A stretch of 38,751 nt of DNA from DATKXU01 sp035528905. Lineage in GTDB: Bacteria > Armatimonadota > UBA5829 > DTJY01. The translations under genes and the position numbers were made by a program. Of this stretch, positions 7,760 through 15,623 are shown one piece after another (position 1 is the first letter of the stretch; each line of letters opens with the position of its first letter). Under the pieces are notes generated by a model, which was not told where the DNA came from, made no database searches, and saw nothing but the letters and a program-made list of their open reading frames with translations. The stretch covers positions 1 through 38,751 of the forward strand of contig DATKXU010000013.1 in the NCBI GenBank assembly GCA_035528905.1. Direction: 5' to 3'.

Positions 7760-8501
7760 CTAGAACATGGGCTTGCCGTTTACCTTGAGCCCCAGGATAT
7801 TGAACTCAGTGCTGTGTACGGGGGTGAGCTGCATCTTGAAGCCGGGGGCGAATTGGGTCGCTCTGAAAATGTATTCTGTCTTGTCCGGCCGCATTATCTC
7901 CCGGACACCGGGCGGAGGCCCGCCGGCGCCATACTTAACGCGGATTGCCTCGATGCCCCTGTCGAACTTGAGGTGTATCACCGGGGCGGGAATCGCGCGT
8001 GTGCCGGCGGCCTCGACGATGAGTATCTCGGCGCACTTCCCTTCGCCTGTCTTCTGTGGGTCTCTGAGCGAGAGGACGAGCTTCGCGTCGGTCCCGAACT
8101 CGCGGGTGTACGTCTTACTGCCGAGCACAGGGATGCGAGCGCGCACGAGCGCGGGCTTCCTAATCGCAACAGTCGGCAGGCGCGGCTCGGGACTCTTGGC
8201 AGGCTCTTCTCTTGCCGGAGTGGTCTTCTCCTCCTTGGGCGGTTGCTGGATCACCTGACTGCTACTAGGGCCGCTGGGAGACATCGTCGGCGGTTGAACG
8301 CTCACGTTTACCCTTACGGTTTTCTCGGGCTTCCGGCTGGCTGGGCTTCGCGGTCGTCACCTGGGCGGGGCTGCTAGCTGGAAGCGGCTTCGTCTCGGGC
8401 TTCTTAGCAAGCTGGATAACGGTGATCGTAATGGGCACGAGAGCGCCGAGGATAATACCGATCTTGGTCCATCGGAGCGCGGCTTTATCCATCTCTTTCA
8501 T
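7760..8501 (-). CDS. Single-TM protein with Pro-rich linker, unknown function, interrupted by an apparent frameshift
   Basis: Two overlapping minus-strand frames appear to be one gene. The first begins at ATG 8501, with a perfect AGGAGG 8 nt before it. It encodes a basic N-terminus, one transmembrane helix (WTKIGIILGALVPITITVI), a Lys/Pro/Ser-rich linker, then a stop at 8265. The second frame is open from 8356 to 7760 and continues plausibly as EKTVRVNVSVQPP. It runs through a Pro/Glu-rich linker into a beta-rich soluble domain of about 130 residues ending VNGKPMF. The switch would lie within about 8325-8350. A full product would be about 245 residues, anchored with the domain outside. An indel in the assembly, a real mutation or programmed shifting are all possible. 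Alternatively the second frame starts at GTG 8305. The 3' end is duplicated at 2952-3143. Confidence 0.6.
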
Positions 8502-8631
8502 GGCCTGCACCTCCTCTTGGGCTTCATAGTCCTGGATGGCCCCTCACACCCAAGATGAATTTCGCCTTCCAATACCGGTTTACCTGCAAGGAAGTGAGTG
8601 CTGATGTCTGGCGGCTCCCGGGCACAATGGA

Positions 8632-8660
8632 GTGCCGTTTGATCGCCAGGTGGGTATAAT
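8632..8660 (+). promoter_or_regulatory. Possible promoter for the GYD-domain gene
   Basis: A consensus -10 TATAAT at 8655-8660 lies 68 bp before the GYD start. The -35 region at the right distance (GTGCCG, 8632-8637) is poor, so an activator may be needed or this may be chance. The gap 8502-8728 separates divergent genes and holds nothing else recognised. Confidence 0.35.
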
Positions 8661-8728
8661 ACCGATGCATCCAACCGCCATCAGGTCGGAGAGCACCATC
8701 AACACATTTCATAACGGGAGGGAATTCC

Positions 8729-9022
8729 ATGGCCAGGTATGTGATGTTGTTCAATTTCACGCGAAAGGGCATAGAGAATGTCAAGGAGAGCCCTGCCAGG
8801 GTCGAGGAACTGAAAGACGCGTTCCGAGAGGCCGGCGCTGAAATAAAGGAGTTCTACGCGCTGCTGGGCCGGTACGACACGATGTTCATCGCCGAAGCGC
8901 CGGACGACGAGACGATAGCCGGGCTCGCTCTCGCCATCGCCTCGAAGGGGAACGTCCGCACCGAGACCCTGCGCGCATTCACGATGGACGAATTCCGCAA
9001 GATGGTCGCCGCGATTCCCTGA
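8729..9022 (+). CDS. GYD-domain protein
   Basis: The 97-residue protein starts at ATG 8729, with GGAGG 6 nt upstream. It fits the GYD family of small alpha/beta ferredoxin-like dimeric proteins: an opening strand YVMLFNFTRKGIENVKESPA, the phrase YALLGRYDTMFIAEAPDDE (the GYD/GRYD motif), then LALAIASKGNVRTETLRAF. Family length is 90-110 residues, so this is complete. The biochemical role of GYD proteins is not established, and no catalytic residue can be assigned. It is followed by a DUF6504-like gene on the same strand after 115 bp. Confidence 0.85.
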   Translation: MARYVMLFNFTRKGIENVKESPARVEELKDAFREAGAEIKEFYALLGRYDTMFIAEAPDDETIAGLALAIASKGNVRTETLRAFTMDEFRKMVAAIP

Positions 9023-9137
9023 GCACCTGCTTCGCGCTCCTGCCGGCCGGGCGTCTTGTTGACGGCACGCCGTGCCGGTGATAGACTGGCGGAGGAGCAG
9101 GTCGTCTGCGAATCAGCCCGTCGGCAGGTCATCCGCG

Positions 9138-9431
9138 ATGCAGGAGTTCATCGTAGAGAGAATCGAAGTAGAGAAGGACGACAGGTATCCGCGCCCGGTA
9201 AGCTTCAAATGGCGCGGGAAGGTCCACACCGTGGCCGAGGTGCTCAAGGAGTGGGTGGATACCGGCTTCGGCACTGCGCCTCCCCGCAGCCGGCGGTGGT
9301 TCAACCGAAGGCACCGCCGGTACTACGTCGTCCGGGACTCCTCAGGCGACGTCTTCGAGATGTACCTCGACTACGCGAACCGGAGCAAGCAGACCTGGTG
9401 GCTGACGAAGGCGATGGGAGAGAGCAGCTAG
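9138..9431 (+). CDS. DUF6504-like small protein
   Basis: 97-residue protein. The start at 9138 (MQEFIVERIEVEKDD) was chosen because the upstream extension is low-quality Arg/Ser-rich sequence. Only a weak AGG precedes the ATG. The body matches the pattern of small DUF6504-type proteins: RPVSFKWRGKVHTVAEVLKEW, a basic segment, YYVVRDSSGDVFEMYLD, and a Trp pair near the end (QTWWL). These residues suggest a compact beta-barrel-like fold. In other bacteria such proteins lie near DNA-repair polymerase genes, but no such neighbour is visible here. Function is unknown. Confidence 0.7.
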   Translation: MQEFIVERIEVEKDDRYPRPVSFKWRGKVHTVAEVLKEWVDTGFGTAPPRSRRWFNRRHRRYYVVRDSSGDVFEMYLDYANRSKQTWWLTKAMGESS

Positions 9432-9466
9432 CGGCTAGCGGCCAGCAGCCATCCCCACAGCTTCCC
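9422..9466 (-). repeat. AGC-rich repeat next to a possible tiny comM 3' remnant
   Basis: A degenerate GCTAGCGGCTAGCGGCCAGC tract is followed by CATCCCCACAGCTTCC (9448-9463). The latter is 16/16 identical to the last codons of the comM 3' fragment at 14051-14066, and there too a GCGGCTAGC tract lies just outside. In the minus sense it would encode only the closing KLWG of ComM. It is too short for certainty, and it borders the glycoside hydrolase tandem pair. Confidence 0.3.
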
Positions 9467-9467
9467 T

Positions 9468-11633
9468 TCAGAAAACGACTACATCCGCCGATGTCCTGGG
9501 TCGGAATATCGAGACGACCTTGCCCGCCGAATTCTTCGCGGCGGAGATTCCCGTGACCTTCACGTAGCTGTCCTGGGCCGGGATGGCGATGGTGTTTCCG
9601 CTCGCAAGGGCGCTGCAGCTTACCTTCACGCCTGCGTAGCCTGACCCGTCGTTCCTTCCGGAGCCGTCGTCTACATAGAAGTACTTGGCAGTGGCGTCCG
9701 AACGGGTCACCCTCCCGCAGATGGTGATGAGAAGCCCCACGTTATAGACGCCGAAACTCTGATATACGGATTGGGTGTATGCGTTAGACGACTCGCCCCC
9801 GAGAGCTGTGCAGCATAGGTAGAGCGGCTTGGGGAGTGGAAGGCCTGTTGCAAGGATCGTTACGACGGGATAGGTGATCGTCCGCTCGTCGGACTGCGAC
9901 TGTATCGTGCCGGAAATAGAGACCAGGTCCCCCAACTGCATGCACGCTGCGCCAGTGTAGACCTTTATCCCGCTCGATCTATCCAGGGCCTGGACGTAGT
10001 ACGTGCTGCTAAGCTGGTCGTTCGCAGCGGTCACGATGGCGCAGGGGATCTGAACGATCGTCCCATCCGGGTTGTTGTGCACCGCTCCCATATTCAGCGG
10101 CAAGGCCACCGAGTAGGTGACCGGAGACTCGATCCAGCCGGAGTTGGTATTCCCTCCGTCGTGGACGAATGCCCGAAGTTTCTGCCCGACCGCGGGCGCC
10201 CAGGCAACCTTCGCCGTGAAAGTGAAGGTCACCGTTCGCCGATTGCCGCTCGTCGTGGTGCATGCGGATATCGGGGTGACATACGTATTGCTTCCCCAGT
10301 CGGCATTGTTCCACGACCATCGGCCTCCGCCGGCCGCATCCGCCGAGGCCGTCCAAGATCCGCCGAAATGCGTGATGTCGTAATCATTCTGGCCCCAAAC
10401 CAGGTAGCCTCTCCCGTTTGCCGACTCCCAGGCGCCTCCGGTATGGAAGATGATCCGGATATCGCGGATGTCCTTGATGCCGTTTGCATCCTCTGCGGTG
10501 ACCGACACCGTGTACTGGGTCTTGCTATCGGCCACGAGCAAGTCTGAGCTGATCCCGCTGCTGACGACTGTCGGCTTGACGTTAGGCTCCTTCGGATGGT
10601 TCGCGTATGCCCGGCCGAGCGGGCGCATGTCGAACGTGTCGCCGTTGTACAGCGCACAGTGCGCCCAGGACGGCTCGGTGTTGTGCACGAACCACGCCCA
10701 CCGCTGGACCAATCGGCCCTCATCGCTCGGCATGCCATTCGCATACCCTTTGGAGAGCAGGATCTCGAACGATCCCAGCATGTAGTCAATCATCCACTGT
10801 TCTTCGTGATACTCCAGCAGGCCGTACTCCGTGATGATCAAAGGCTTATCCTGCTCGCCGACCGATTTCATCCAGTCGCGAAACTGGTTTAGCTGGAGCT
10901 TGAAGTCGTCGAGCTCCAGCTGAACTGACGACTTCTTCCAAACGTAGGGGTGGATGTTCCAGACATCAACCGGCATGGGTACGCCGTACTCCGACTGGTA
11001 TGCGGCCCGGATCGCATTTAGCAGTTCATAGGGCGTCCCGGTGAATCCCGGCCTGTTGTACTGCACCGAGGTGATGATCGATCCGATGGCGATTTTGAAC
11101 GTCGAATTGATCCCCTTGAGCCCATGGTAGTAATAATGGTAATCCTTCGCGTATTGCAGAGGCGTGCGCCCGTCGTCCCAGATGATCTCGTTGCCGATCA
11201 GCCAGGTCGTGCCGTTGGGGTAGAGCGACGGGTTTGCGTTGATGTGATTTTGGATAGTCGCTATAGTGTCGGGGGCCCAACCGGCCAGCGGCATGTACTC
11301 GATGCACTCTCCCGTGACGGGATCGCAGACGATGCCGTGAATCCACTGCCAGTTGAAATACCACCCTATCCCGAGCGGGTTCCAGGGCTGGTCGCCTGGC
11401 TTGTACCCTTCGAAGTCATCGAGGTGGGTCATAAGCTGCGGATCCAGGGTCTGTACCGCGACGCCGACGCCGAATCGCGACGTTTGCGGCTGAGCTTCCC
11501 CGCTCCGGCACGCCGACAACATACACATTATGGCGAGGACCAGACATATTGCCGCTTTCGGCGCCCGTCGGCGAGCGGCTGGATCGGATTGGCGGGCCAG
11601 CCGCCGAATAGCCGTGAGAGAATTGCTTCGCAT
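9468..11633 (-). CDS. Secreted glycoside hydrolase lipoprotein with OB-fold-like C-terminal domains, copy 1
   Basis: 721-residue predicted polysaccharide-degrading lipoprotein. GAGG lies 8 nt before the ATG at 11633. A basic N-terminus and hydrophobic segment end in the lipobox LSAC (Cys42), so the protein is lipid-anchored. Residues about 55-345 look like a clan GH-A (beta/alpha)8 barrel of the Asl1/GH-catalytic-core type. WLIGNEI supplies the acid/base Glu149, WNIHPYVW lies at 225-232, and LIITEYG gives the nucleophile Glu269. An Ig-like beta region (about 355-510) follows. Two OB-fold-like stretches close the protein: STYYVQALDRSSG, about 545-605, and YFYVDDGSGRNDGSG, about 650-721. Substrate cannot be read from sequence. 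The next gene upstream is a near-identical paralogue. Together they probably form a transcription unit from the promoter at 13951-13980. Confidence 0.85.
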   Translation of the reverse strand: MRSNSLTAIRRLARQSDPAARRRAPKAAICLVLAIMCMLSACRSGEAQPQTSRFGVGVAVQTLDPQLMTHLDDFEGYKPGDQPWNPLGIGWYFNWQWIHGIVCDPVTGECIEYMPLAGWAPDTIATIQNHINANPSLYPNGTTWLIGNEIIWDDGRTPLQYAKDYHYYYHGLKGINSTFKIAIGSIITSVQYNRPGFTGTPYELLNAIRAAYQSEYGVPMPVDVWNIHPYVWKKSSVQLELDDFKLQLNQFRDWMKSVGEQDKPLIITEYGLLEYHEEQWMIDYMLGSFEILLSKGYANGMPSDEGRLVQRWAWFVHNTEPSWAHCALYNGDTFDMRPLGRAYANHPKEPNVKPTVVSSGISSDLLVADSKTQYTVSVTAEDANGIKDIRDIRIIFHTGGAWESANGRGYLVWGQNDYDITHFGGSWTASADAAGGGRWSWNNADWGSNTYVTPISACTTTSGNRRTVTFTFTAKVAWAPAVGQKLRAFVHDGGNTNSGWIESPVTYSVALPLNMGAVHNNPDGTIVQIPCAIVTAANDQLSSTYYVQALDRSSGIKVYTGAACMQLGDLVSISGTIQSQSDERTITYPVVTILATGLPLPKPLYLCCTALGGESSNAYTQSVYQSFGVYNVGLLITICGRVTRSDATAKYFYVDDGSGRNDGSGYAGVKVSCSALASGNTIAIPAQDSYVKVTGISAAKNSAGKVVSIFRPRTSADVVVF

Positions 11634-11717
11634 CGCGTTGCCTCATTTCTCGGAAGCCGGGGGTAGGTTATGAGCATACCTGATATCAAATCCAGGTTAA
11701 CGGAAACCAGCTTCCCT

Positions 11718-13889
11718 TCAGAAAACCACTACATCCGCCGATATCCTGGGTCGGAATATTGAGATGACCTTGCCCGCCGAATTCTTCGCGGCGGAGATTC
11801 CTGTGACCTTCACGTAGCTGTCCTGGGCCGGGATGGCGATGGTGTTTCCGCTCGCAAGGGCGCTGCAGCTTACCTTCACGCCTGCGTAGCCTGACCCGTC
11901 GTTCCTTCCGGAGCCGTCGTCTACATAGAAGTACTTGGCGGTGGCATCCGAACGGGTCACCCTCCCGCAGATGGTGATGAGAAGCCCCACGTTGTAGACG
12001 CCGAAACTCTGATATACGGATTGGGTGTATGCGTTAGACGACTCGCCCCCGAGAGCTGTGCAGCATAGGTAGAGCGGCTTGGGGAGTGGAAGGCCTGTTG
12101 CAAGGATCGTTACGACGGGGTAGGTGATCGTCCGCTCGTCGGACTGCGACTCTATCGTGCCGGAAATGGCGACCATGTCTCCCAGCTGCATGATCGGTGT
12201 GCCAGTGTAGACCTTTATCCCGCTCGATCTATCCAGGGCCTGGACGTAGTACGTGCTGCTAAGTTGGTCGTTCGCAGCGGTCACGATGGCGCAGGGGATC
12301 TGAACAGTCGTCCCGTCCGGGTTGTTGTGCACCGCTCCCATACCCAGCGACGAGGTCACCGAGTAGGTGACCGGAGACTCGATCCAGCCGGAGTTCGTAT
12401 TCCCTCCGTCGTGGACGAATGCGCGAAGTTTCTGCCCGACCGCGGGCGCCCAGGCGACCTTCGCCGTGAAAGTGAAGGTCACCGTTCGCCGATTGCCGCT
12501 CGTCGTGGTGCATGCGGATATTGGGGTGATATACGTATTGCTTCCCCAGTCGGCATTGTTCCACGACCAGCGGCCTCCGCCAGCCGCATCCGCCGAGGCC
12601 GCCCAAGACCCGCCGAAATGGTTGATGTCGTAATCATTCTGGCCCCAGACCAGGTAGCCTCTCCCATTTGCCGGCTCCCAGGTGCCTCCGTTATGGAAGA
12701 TGATCCGGATATCGCGGATGTCCTTGATGCCGTTTGCATCCTCTGCGGTGGCCGACACCGTGTACTGGGTCTGGTCATCGGCCATGAGCAAGTTTGAGCT
12801 GACCCCGCTGCTGACGACTGTCGGCTTGATGTTAGGCTCCTTCGGATGGTTCGCGTATGCCCGGCCGAGCGGGCGCATGTCGAACGTGTCGCCGTTGTAC
12901 AGCGCACAGTTCGTCCACTCCACCTGACCTCCTGGTCCATAGATGGCGTTGTTGTTCGCGAACCACGCCCACCGCTGGACCAATCGGCCCTCATCGCTCG
13001 GCATGCCGTTCGTATACCCTTTGGTGAGCAGGATCTCGAACGATCCCAGCAAGTAGTCAATCATCCACTGCTCTTCGTGATACTCCAGCAGGCCGTATTC
13101 CGTGATGATCAAAGGCTTATCCTGCTCGCCGACCGATTTCATCCAGTCGCGAAACTGGTTTAGCTGGAGCTTGAAGTCGTCGAGCTCCAGCTGCACTGAC
13201 GACTTCTTCCAAACGTAGGGGTGGATGTTCCACACATCGACCGGCATTGGTACCCCGTACTCCGACTGGTACGCGGCCCGGATCGCATTTAGCAGTTCAT
13301 AGGGCGTCCCGGTGAATCCCGTCTTGCTGTAGTACACCGAGGTGATGATTGATCCGATGGCGATTTTGAACGTTGGGTTGATTCCCTTGAGTCCATGATA
13401 GAAGTCATGGTAGTCCTTCGCGTATTGCAGAGGCGTCCGCTTGTCGTCCCAGATGATCTCGTTGCCGATCAGCCAGGTCATGCCGTTGGGGTAGAGCGAT
13501 GGGTTTGCGTTGACGCGATCTTGGATGGTTGCTATAGTGGGATGTACCCCGGCGCCCCACCCTCCGACCAGCGGCATGTACTCGATGCACTGTCCCGTGA
13601 CGGGATCGCAGACGGCGCCGTGAAGCTGAATCCAGTGCCAGTTGAAATACCACCCTATGCCGAGCGGGTTCCAGGGCTGGTCGCCCGGCTTGTACCCTTC
13701 GAAGAGATTCAGGTCGGTCGTAACCTGCCCGTCCACCATGTTCTGCGGTACGACGCCGACGCCGAATCGCGACGTCTGCGGCTGAGCCTCCGCGCTCCGG
13801 CACGCCGATAACATCCACATCGCGGCGACGACCAGACATGTTGCCGCTTTCGCCGCCCGCCGAATGGCCGTGAGAGAATTGCTTCGCAT
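11718..13889 (-). CDS. Secreted glycoside hydrolase lipoprotein with OB-fold-like C-terminal domains, copy 2
   Basis: 723-residue tandem paralogue of the 9468-11633 product, over 90% alike by eye, with the same domain order, lipobox (LSAC), GNE and TEYG catalytic motifs. The start at 13889 was chosen because it aligns with copy 1 (MRSNSLTAIRR) and follows GAGAGGAG; an upstream in-frame ATG adds 21 residues. Differences cluster in the signal region, around residues 55-75, in a short inserted loop before TNCALYNGD (GPGGQVEW), and in scattered sites of the Ig-like part. The last 190 or so residues are almost identical. The 84-bp gap to copy 1 and the shared flanking word CAGCTTCCCTTCAG after both stops point to a recent tandem duplication, or to gene conversion of the 3' half. 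Confidence 0.85.
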   Translation of the reverse strand: MRSNSLTAIRRAAKAATCLVVAAMWMLSACRSAEAQPQTSRFGVGVVPQNMVDGQVTTDLNLFEGYKPGDQPWNPLGIGWYFNWHWIQLHGAVCDPVTGQCIEYMPLVGGWGAGVHPTIATIQDRVNANPSLYPNGMTWLIGNEIIWDDKRTPLQYAKDYHDFYHGLKGINPTFKIAIGSIITSVYYSKTGFTGTPYELLNAIRAAYQSEYGVPMPVDVWNIHPYVWKKSSVQLELDDFKLQLNQFRDWMKSVGEQDKPLIITEYGLLEYHEEQWMIDYLLGSFEILLTKGYTNGMPSDEGRLVQRWAWFANNNAIYGPGGQVEWTNCALYNGDTFDMRPLGRAYANHPKEPNIKPTVVSSGVSSNLLMADDQTQYTVSATAEDANGIKDIRDIRIIFHNGGTWEPANGRGYLVWGQNDYDINHFGGSWAASADAAGGGRWSWNNADWGSNTYITPISACTTTSGNRRTVTFTFTAKVAWAPAVGQKLRAFVHDGGNTNSGWIESPVTYSVTSSLGMGAVHNNPDGTTVQIPCAIVTAANDQLSSTYYVQALDRSSGIKVYTGTPIMQLGDMVAISGTIESQSDERTITYPVVTILATGLPLPKPLYLCCTALGGESSNAYTQSVYQSFGVYNVGLLITICGRVTRSDATAKYFYVDDGSGRNDGSGYAGVKVSCSALASGNTIAIPAQDSYVKVTGISAAKNSAGKVISIFRPRISADVVVF

Positions 13890-13950
13890 AGTCTCCTCTC
13901 GTCTCTCGGGGGTCTGCGACAATGCCCCCTGCGAGCGTGACTCCTCTCGC

Positions 13951-13980
13951 ATTATACCCCATCAAGGCAGGGCTGGTCAA
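13951..13980 (-). promoter_or_regulatory. Sigma70-type promoter for the glycoside hydrolase pair
   Basis: On the minus strand, TTGACC (13980-13975), an 18-nt spacer and a perfect TATAAT (13956-13951) lie about 62 bp before the start of copy 2. No operator-like palindrome is obvious between the -10 and the start codon. Confidence 0.7.
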
Positions 13981-14049
13981 TCGTTATCGCAGGTTGCGGG
14001 CGAAAAACCGGCACAATTACCAGGAGCGGCTAGCAGCTGACGGCTCATC

Positions 14050-14190
14050 TCATCCCCACAGCTTCCTGTCCAGGCTCCGATATTGCACCGCCTCGGCGAC
14101 GTGAGCCAGCGTAATGTCCTCGACGCCTTCGATGTCTGCGATGGTGCGGGCCAGCTTCAGGATGCGGTCGTAGGCGCGGGCGGAGAAACC
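14050..14190 (-). pseudogene. comM 3'-end fragment D (46 codons plus stop)
   Basis: In the minus sense this encodes a C-terminal ComM tail from SARAYDRILKLARTIAD to YRSLDRKLWG, closed by TGA (14052-14050). It differs from the intact comM product (residues 468-513) at about three positions, and homology ends sharply at 14190. The reading frame is intact, but there is no start or upstream domain. It lies 6 nt beyond the stop of the HEPN-like gene. A GCGGCTAGC-rich tract (14023-14048) lies outside the stop. Confidence 0.9.
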
Positions 14191-14196
14191 ACGGTC

Positions 14197-14772
14197 TCAC
14201 CTTTTCCCCCGAACAAGATGCTGATACATCTGACTGCTTCGTACCGGGTTGAACATCATGGTCAGCCTTTTCCCGACGAGGATTGGGTCCAGCTCTCCTC
14301 CTTCGATCTTCCTTCTTATTGATGCCATGGCCTTCACGAGTCGGTCGATCAGCTTATCGAGGTCTATCATCACCCAGCCCTCCACATTGTGGGTCTGCTT
14401 CACATGACCGTACTTGTATACAAGCTTCATGACCTGAGGCTTCTCTCTGCTTAGTCTGCTCTCAGCCGCGTAACAATGCAATAGGCCGCACCTTGCTGCC
14501 CACAATTCATCTGCTGTGGCTCCGACTGAGGGTCCTATGTGCTGTGACGCTATGCGGCGAAAATCCGCCCCCGTAGCCTCTCTTTGCCTCTTGTCCATAG
14601 TTAAGCACCCTAGACTATCGATCGCAATGTATGCGAGGGCGACCGCTGATGTGCAGCACTCATGCTCTCTACATAGCGTAATGCCAGCGATTACTCCCCG
14701 ATCGGAGCAGAAGACATCGTCATATTTCTTCAGAACGGAAGCAACGTTGCTCATGGTATTCACCACTCCCAT
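14197..14772 (-). CDS. Uncharacterised HEPN-like protein inserted between comM 3' fragments
   Basis: 191-residue, mostly helical protein that I do not recognise with certainty. The start at 14772 follows GGAGAG at about 8 nt, and that SD lies inside comM fragment C. An internal ATG at 14754 with GGGAGTGG before it is an alternative. About residues 88-103 (DELWAARCGLLHCYAA) contain RCGLLH, an Rx4H pattern in a helical context like HEPN-type RNases or nucleotidyltransferase partners. The N-terminal part is Cys-rich (HECC, residues 36-39), and the C-terminal part is basic. If HEPN, it could be a toxin or defence RNase, but no MNT-type antitoxin adjoins it. The gene fills exactly the gap between comM fragments C and D. 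Confidence 0.65.
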   Translation of the reverse strand: MGVVNTMSNVASVLKKYDDVFCSDRGVIAGITLCREHECCTSAVALAYIAIDSLGCLTMDKRQREATGADFRRIASQHIGPSVGATADELWAARCGLLHCYAAESRLSREKPQVMKLVYKYGHVKQTHNVEGWVMIDLDKLIDRLVKAMASIRRKIEGGELDPILVGKRLTMMFNPVRSSQMYQHLVRGKR

Positions 14773-14782
14773 AGGGCTTACT

Positions 14783-14838
14783 CTCCGCGACGTGCGCTAG
14801 GCTGATGTCCTCCATGCCTTCGAGGTCGGCGATGGTTC
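14783..14838 (-). pseudogene. comM 3'-end fragment C (internal piece)
   Basis: In the minus sense this reads as the ComM segment LARTIADLEG..EDISLAHVAE (about residues 478-500), with a one-base insertion near 14838 where homology fades. It ends precisely after the AHVAE codons, where the HEPN-like gene begins. No stop is retained. It is nearer in sequence to the intact copy (CTCCGCGACGTG) than to fragment D (CTCGGCGACGTG). Confidence 0.8.
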
Positions 14839-14907
14839 AGGCACAGCTTGAGTTAGACAGCAAGTACTAGACATTACTGCGACCATCAACCCATTGATAG
14901 GTTAGTT

Positions 14908-15516
14908 TCATTTGCAGGGCCCCTGATAGGTGCTACACAAATGGTGGGCCACATATATGGACAATGAGCAATTCAAGGCGAGGACGGGCACAAGTGCGCC
15001 TACCGGGAGCATGGAAACCGCAGGCGTGTGGAATAAAGGGGCTAGAAGGCTATAAACATTATATGATATGGCCGGCAGCGCTGATAGCAGGAAGAAAAGT
15101 ACTAACAGTGAGTAAAGATAAAACCGTGGGCGTGGGTTCTTGCTGGCAGTTTGCTGCCAGCAATGCTGCCAAGCCATCCATAGGTTCCTATAGTCGGCTG
15201 CTTGATACTGCCCATCACCCATTGTGGCAACTAGATTCGGGATTTTCTTGCCCTCTATCTCCTCGCGAATATACGCGCTTATCTCTACGATCGCCCTTTG
15301 TTCCCAGAGAACTCTCAGTACCAGGCCAAAGGAGAAAACCGGGATCAGCATTACCAGGTCATACAATTCATGGGCAAACATCCACCCATAGAAAATCAAT
15401 AGACCTGGTGTATAGATCGAATAGATCTGAAGATGAAAAGCGAACTTATCCCGCATCTCATCCCGTAATGCTTGATATTCTGCAAGAACAACGGCTAATA
15501 TGCCATCGGTGTCCAT
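14908..15516 (-). CDS. Four-TM membrane protein of unknown function inserted between comM 3' fragments
   Basis: 202-residue integral membrane protein. The start at 15516 (MDTDGILAVVLAEYQALRDE) follows GAGGGG at 9 nt; a longer frame reaching 15633 has no SD. The N-terminal helix LAEYQALRDEMRDKF precedes two adjacent transmembrane helices (about residues 31-70). An amphipathic cytoplasmic stretch with GDGQYQAADYRNLW follows, then two more helices (about 132-185). This 2+2 helix arrangement with an EYxxLRxE start occurs in many uncharacterised bacterial proteins, some near defence genes. No catalytic motif is seen. Local base composition is lower in G+C than comM, consistent with acquired DNA. 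Confidence 0.65.
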   Translation of the reverse strand: MDTDGILAVVLAEYQALRDEMRDKFAFHLQIYSIYTPGLLIFYGWMFAHELYDLVMLIPVFSFGLVLRVLWEQRAIVEISAYIREEIEGKKIPNLVATMGDGQYQAADYRNLWMAWQHCWQQTASKNPRPRFYLYSLLVLFFLLSALPAISYNVYSLLAPLFHTPAVSMLPVGALVPVLALNCSLSIYVAHHLCSTYQGPCK

Positions 15517-15623
15517 CCTAGCTTCCCCCTCACCAATAATGATTTCAAAACTGGCCTTCGGTGAACCCATCCTGACCGAACTTAGAGTCGCCTTGCTACC
15601 GACCTCCGATAACCAACGACCTG

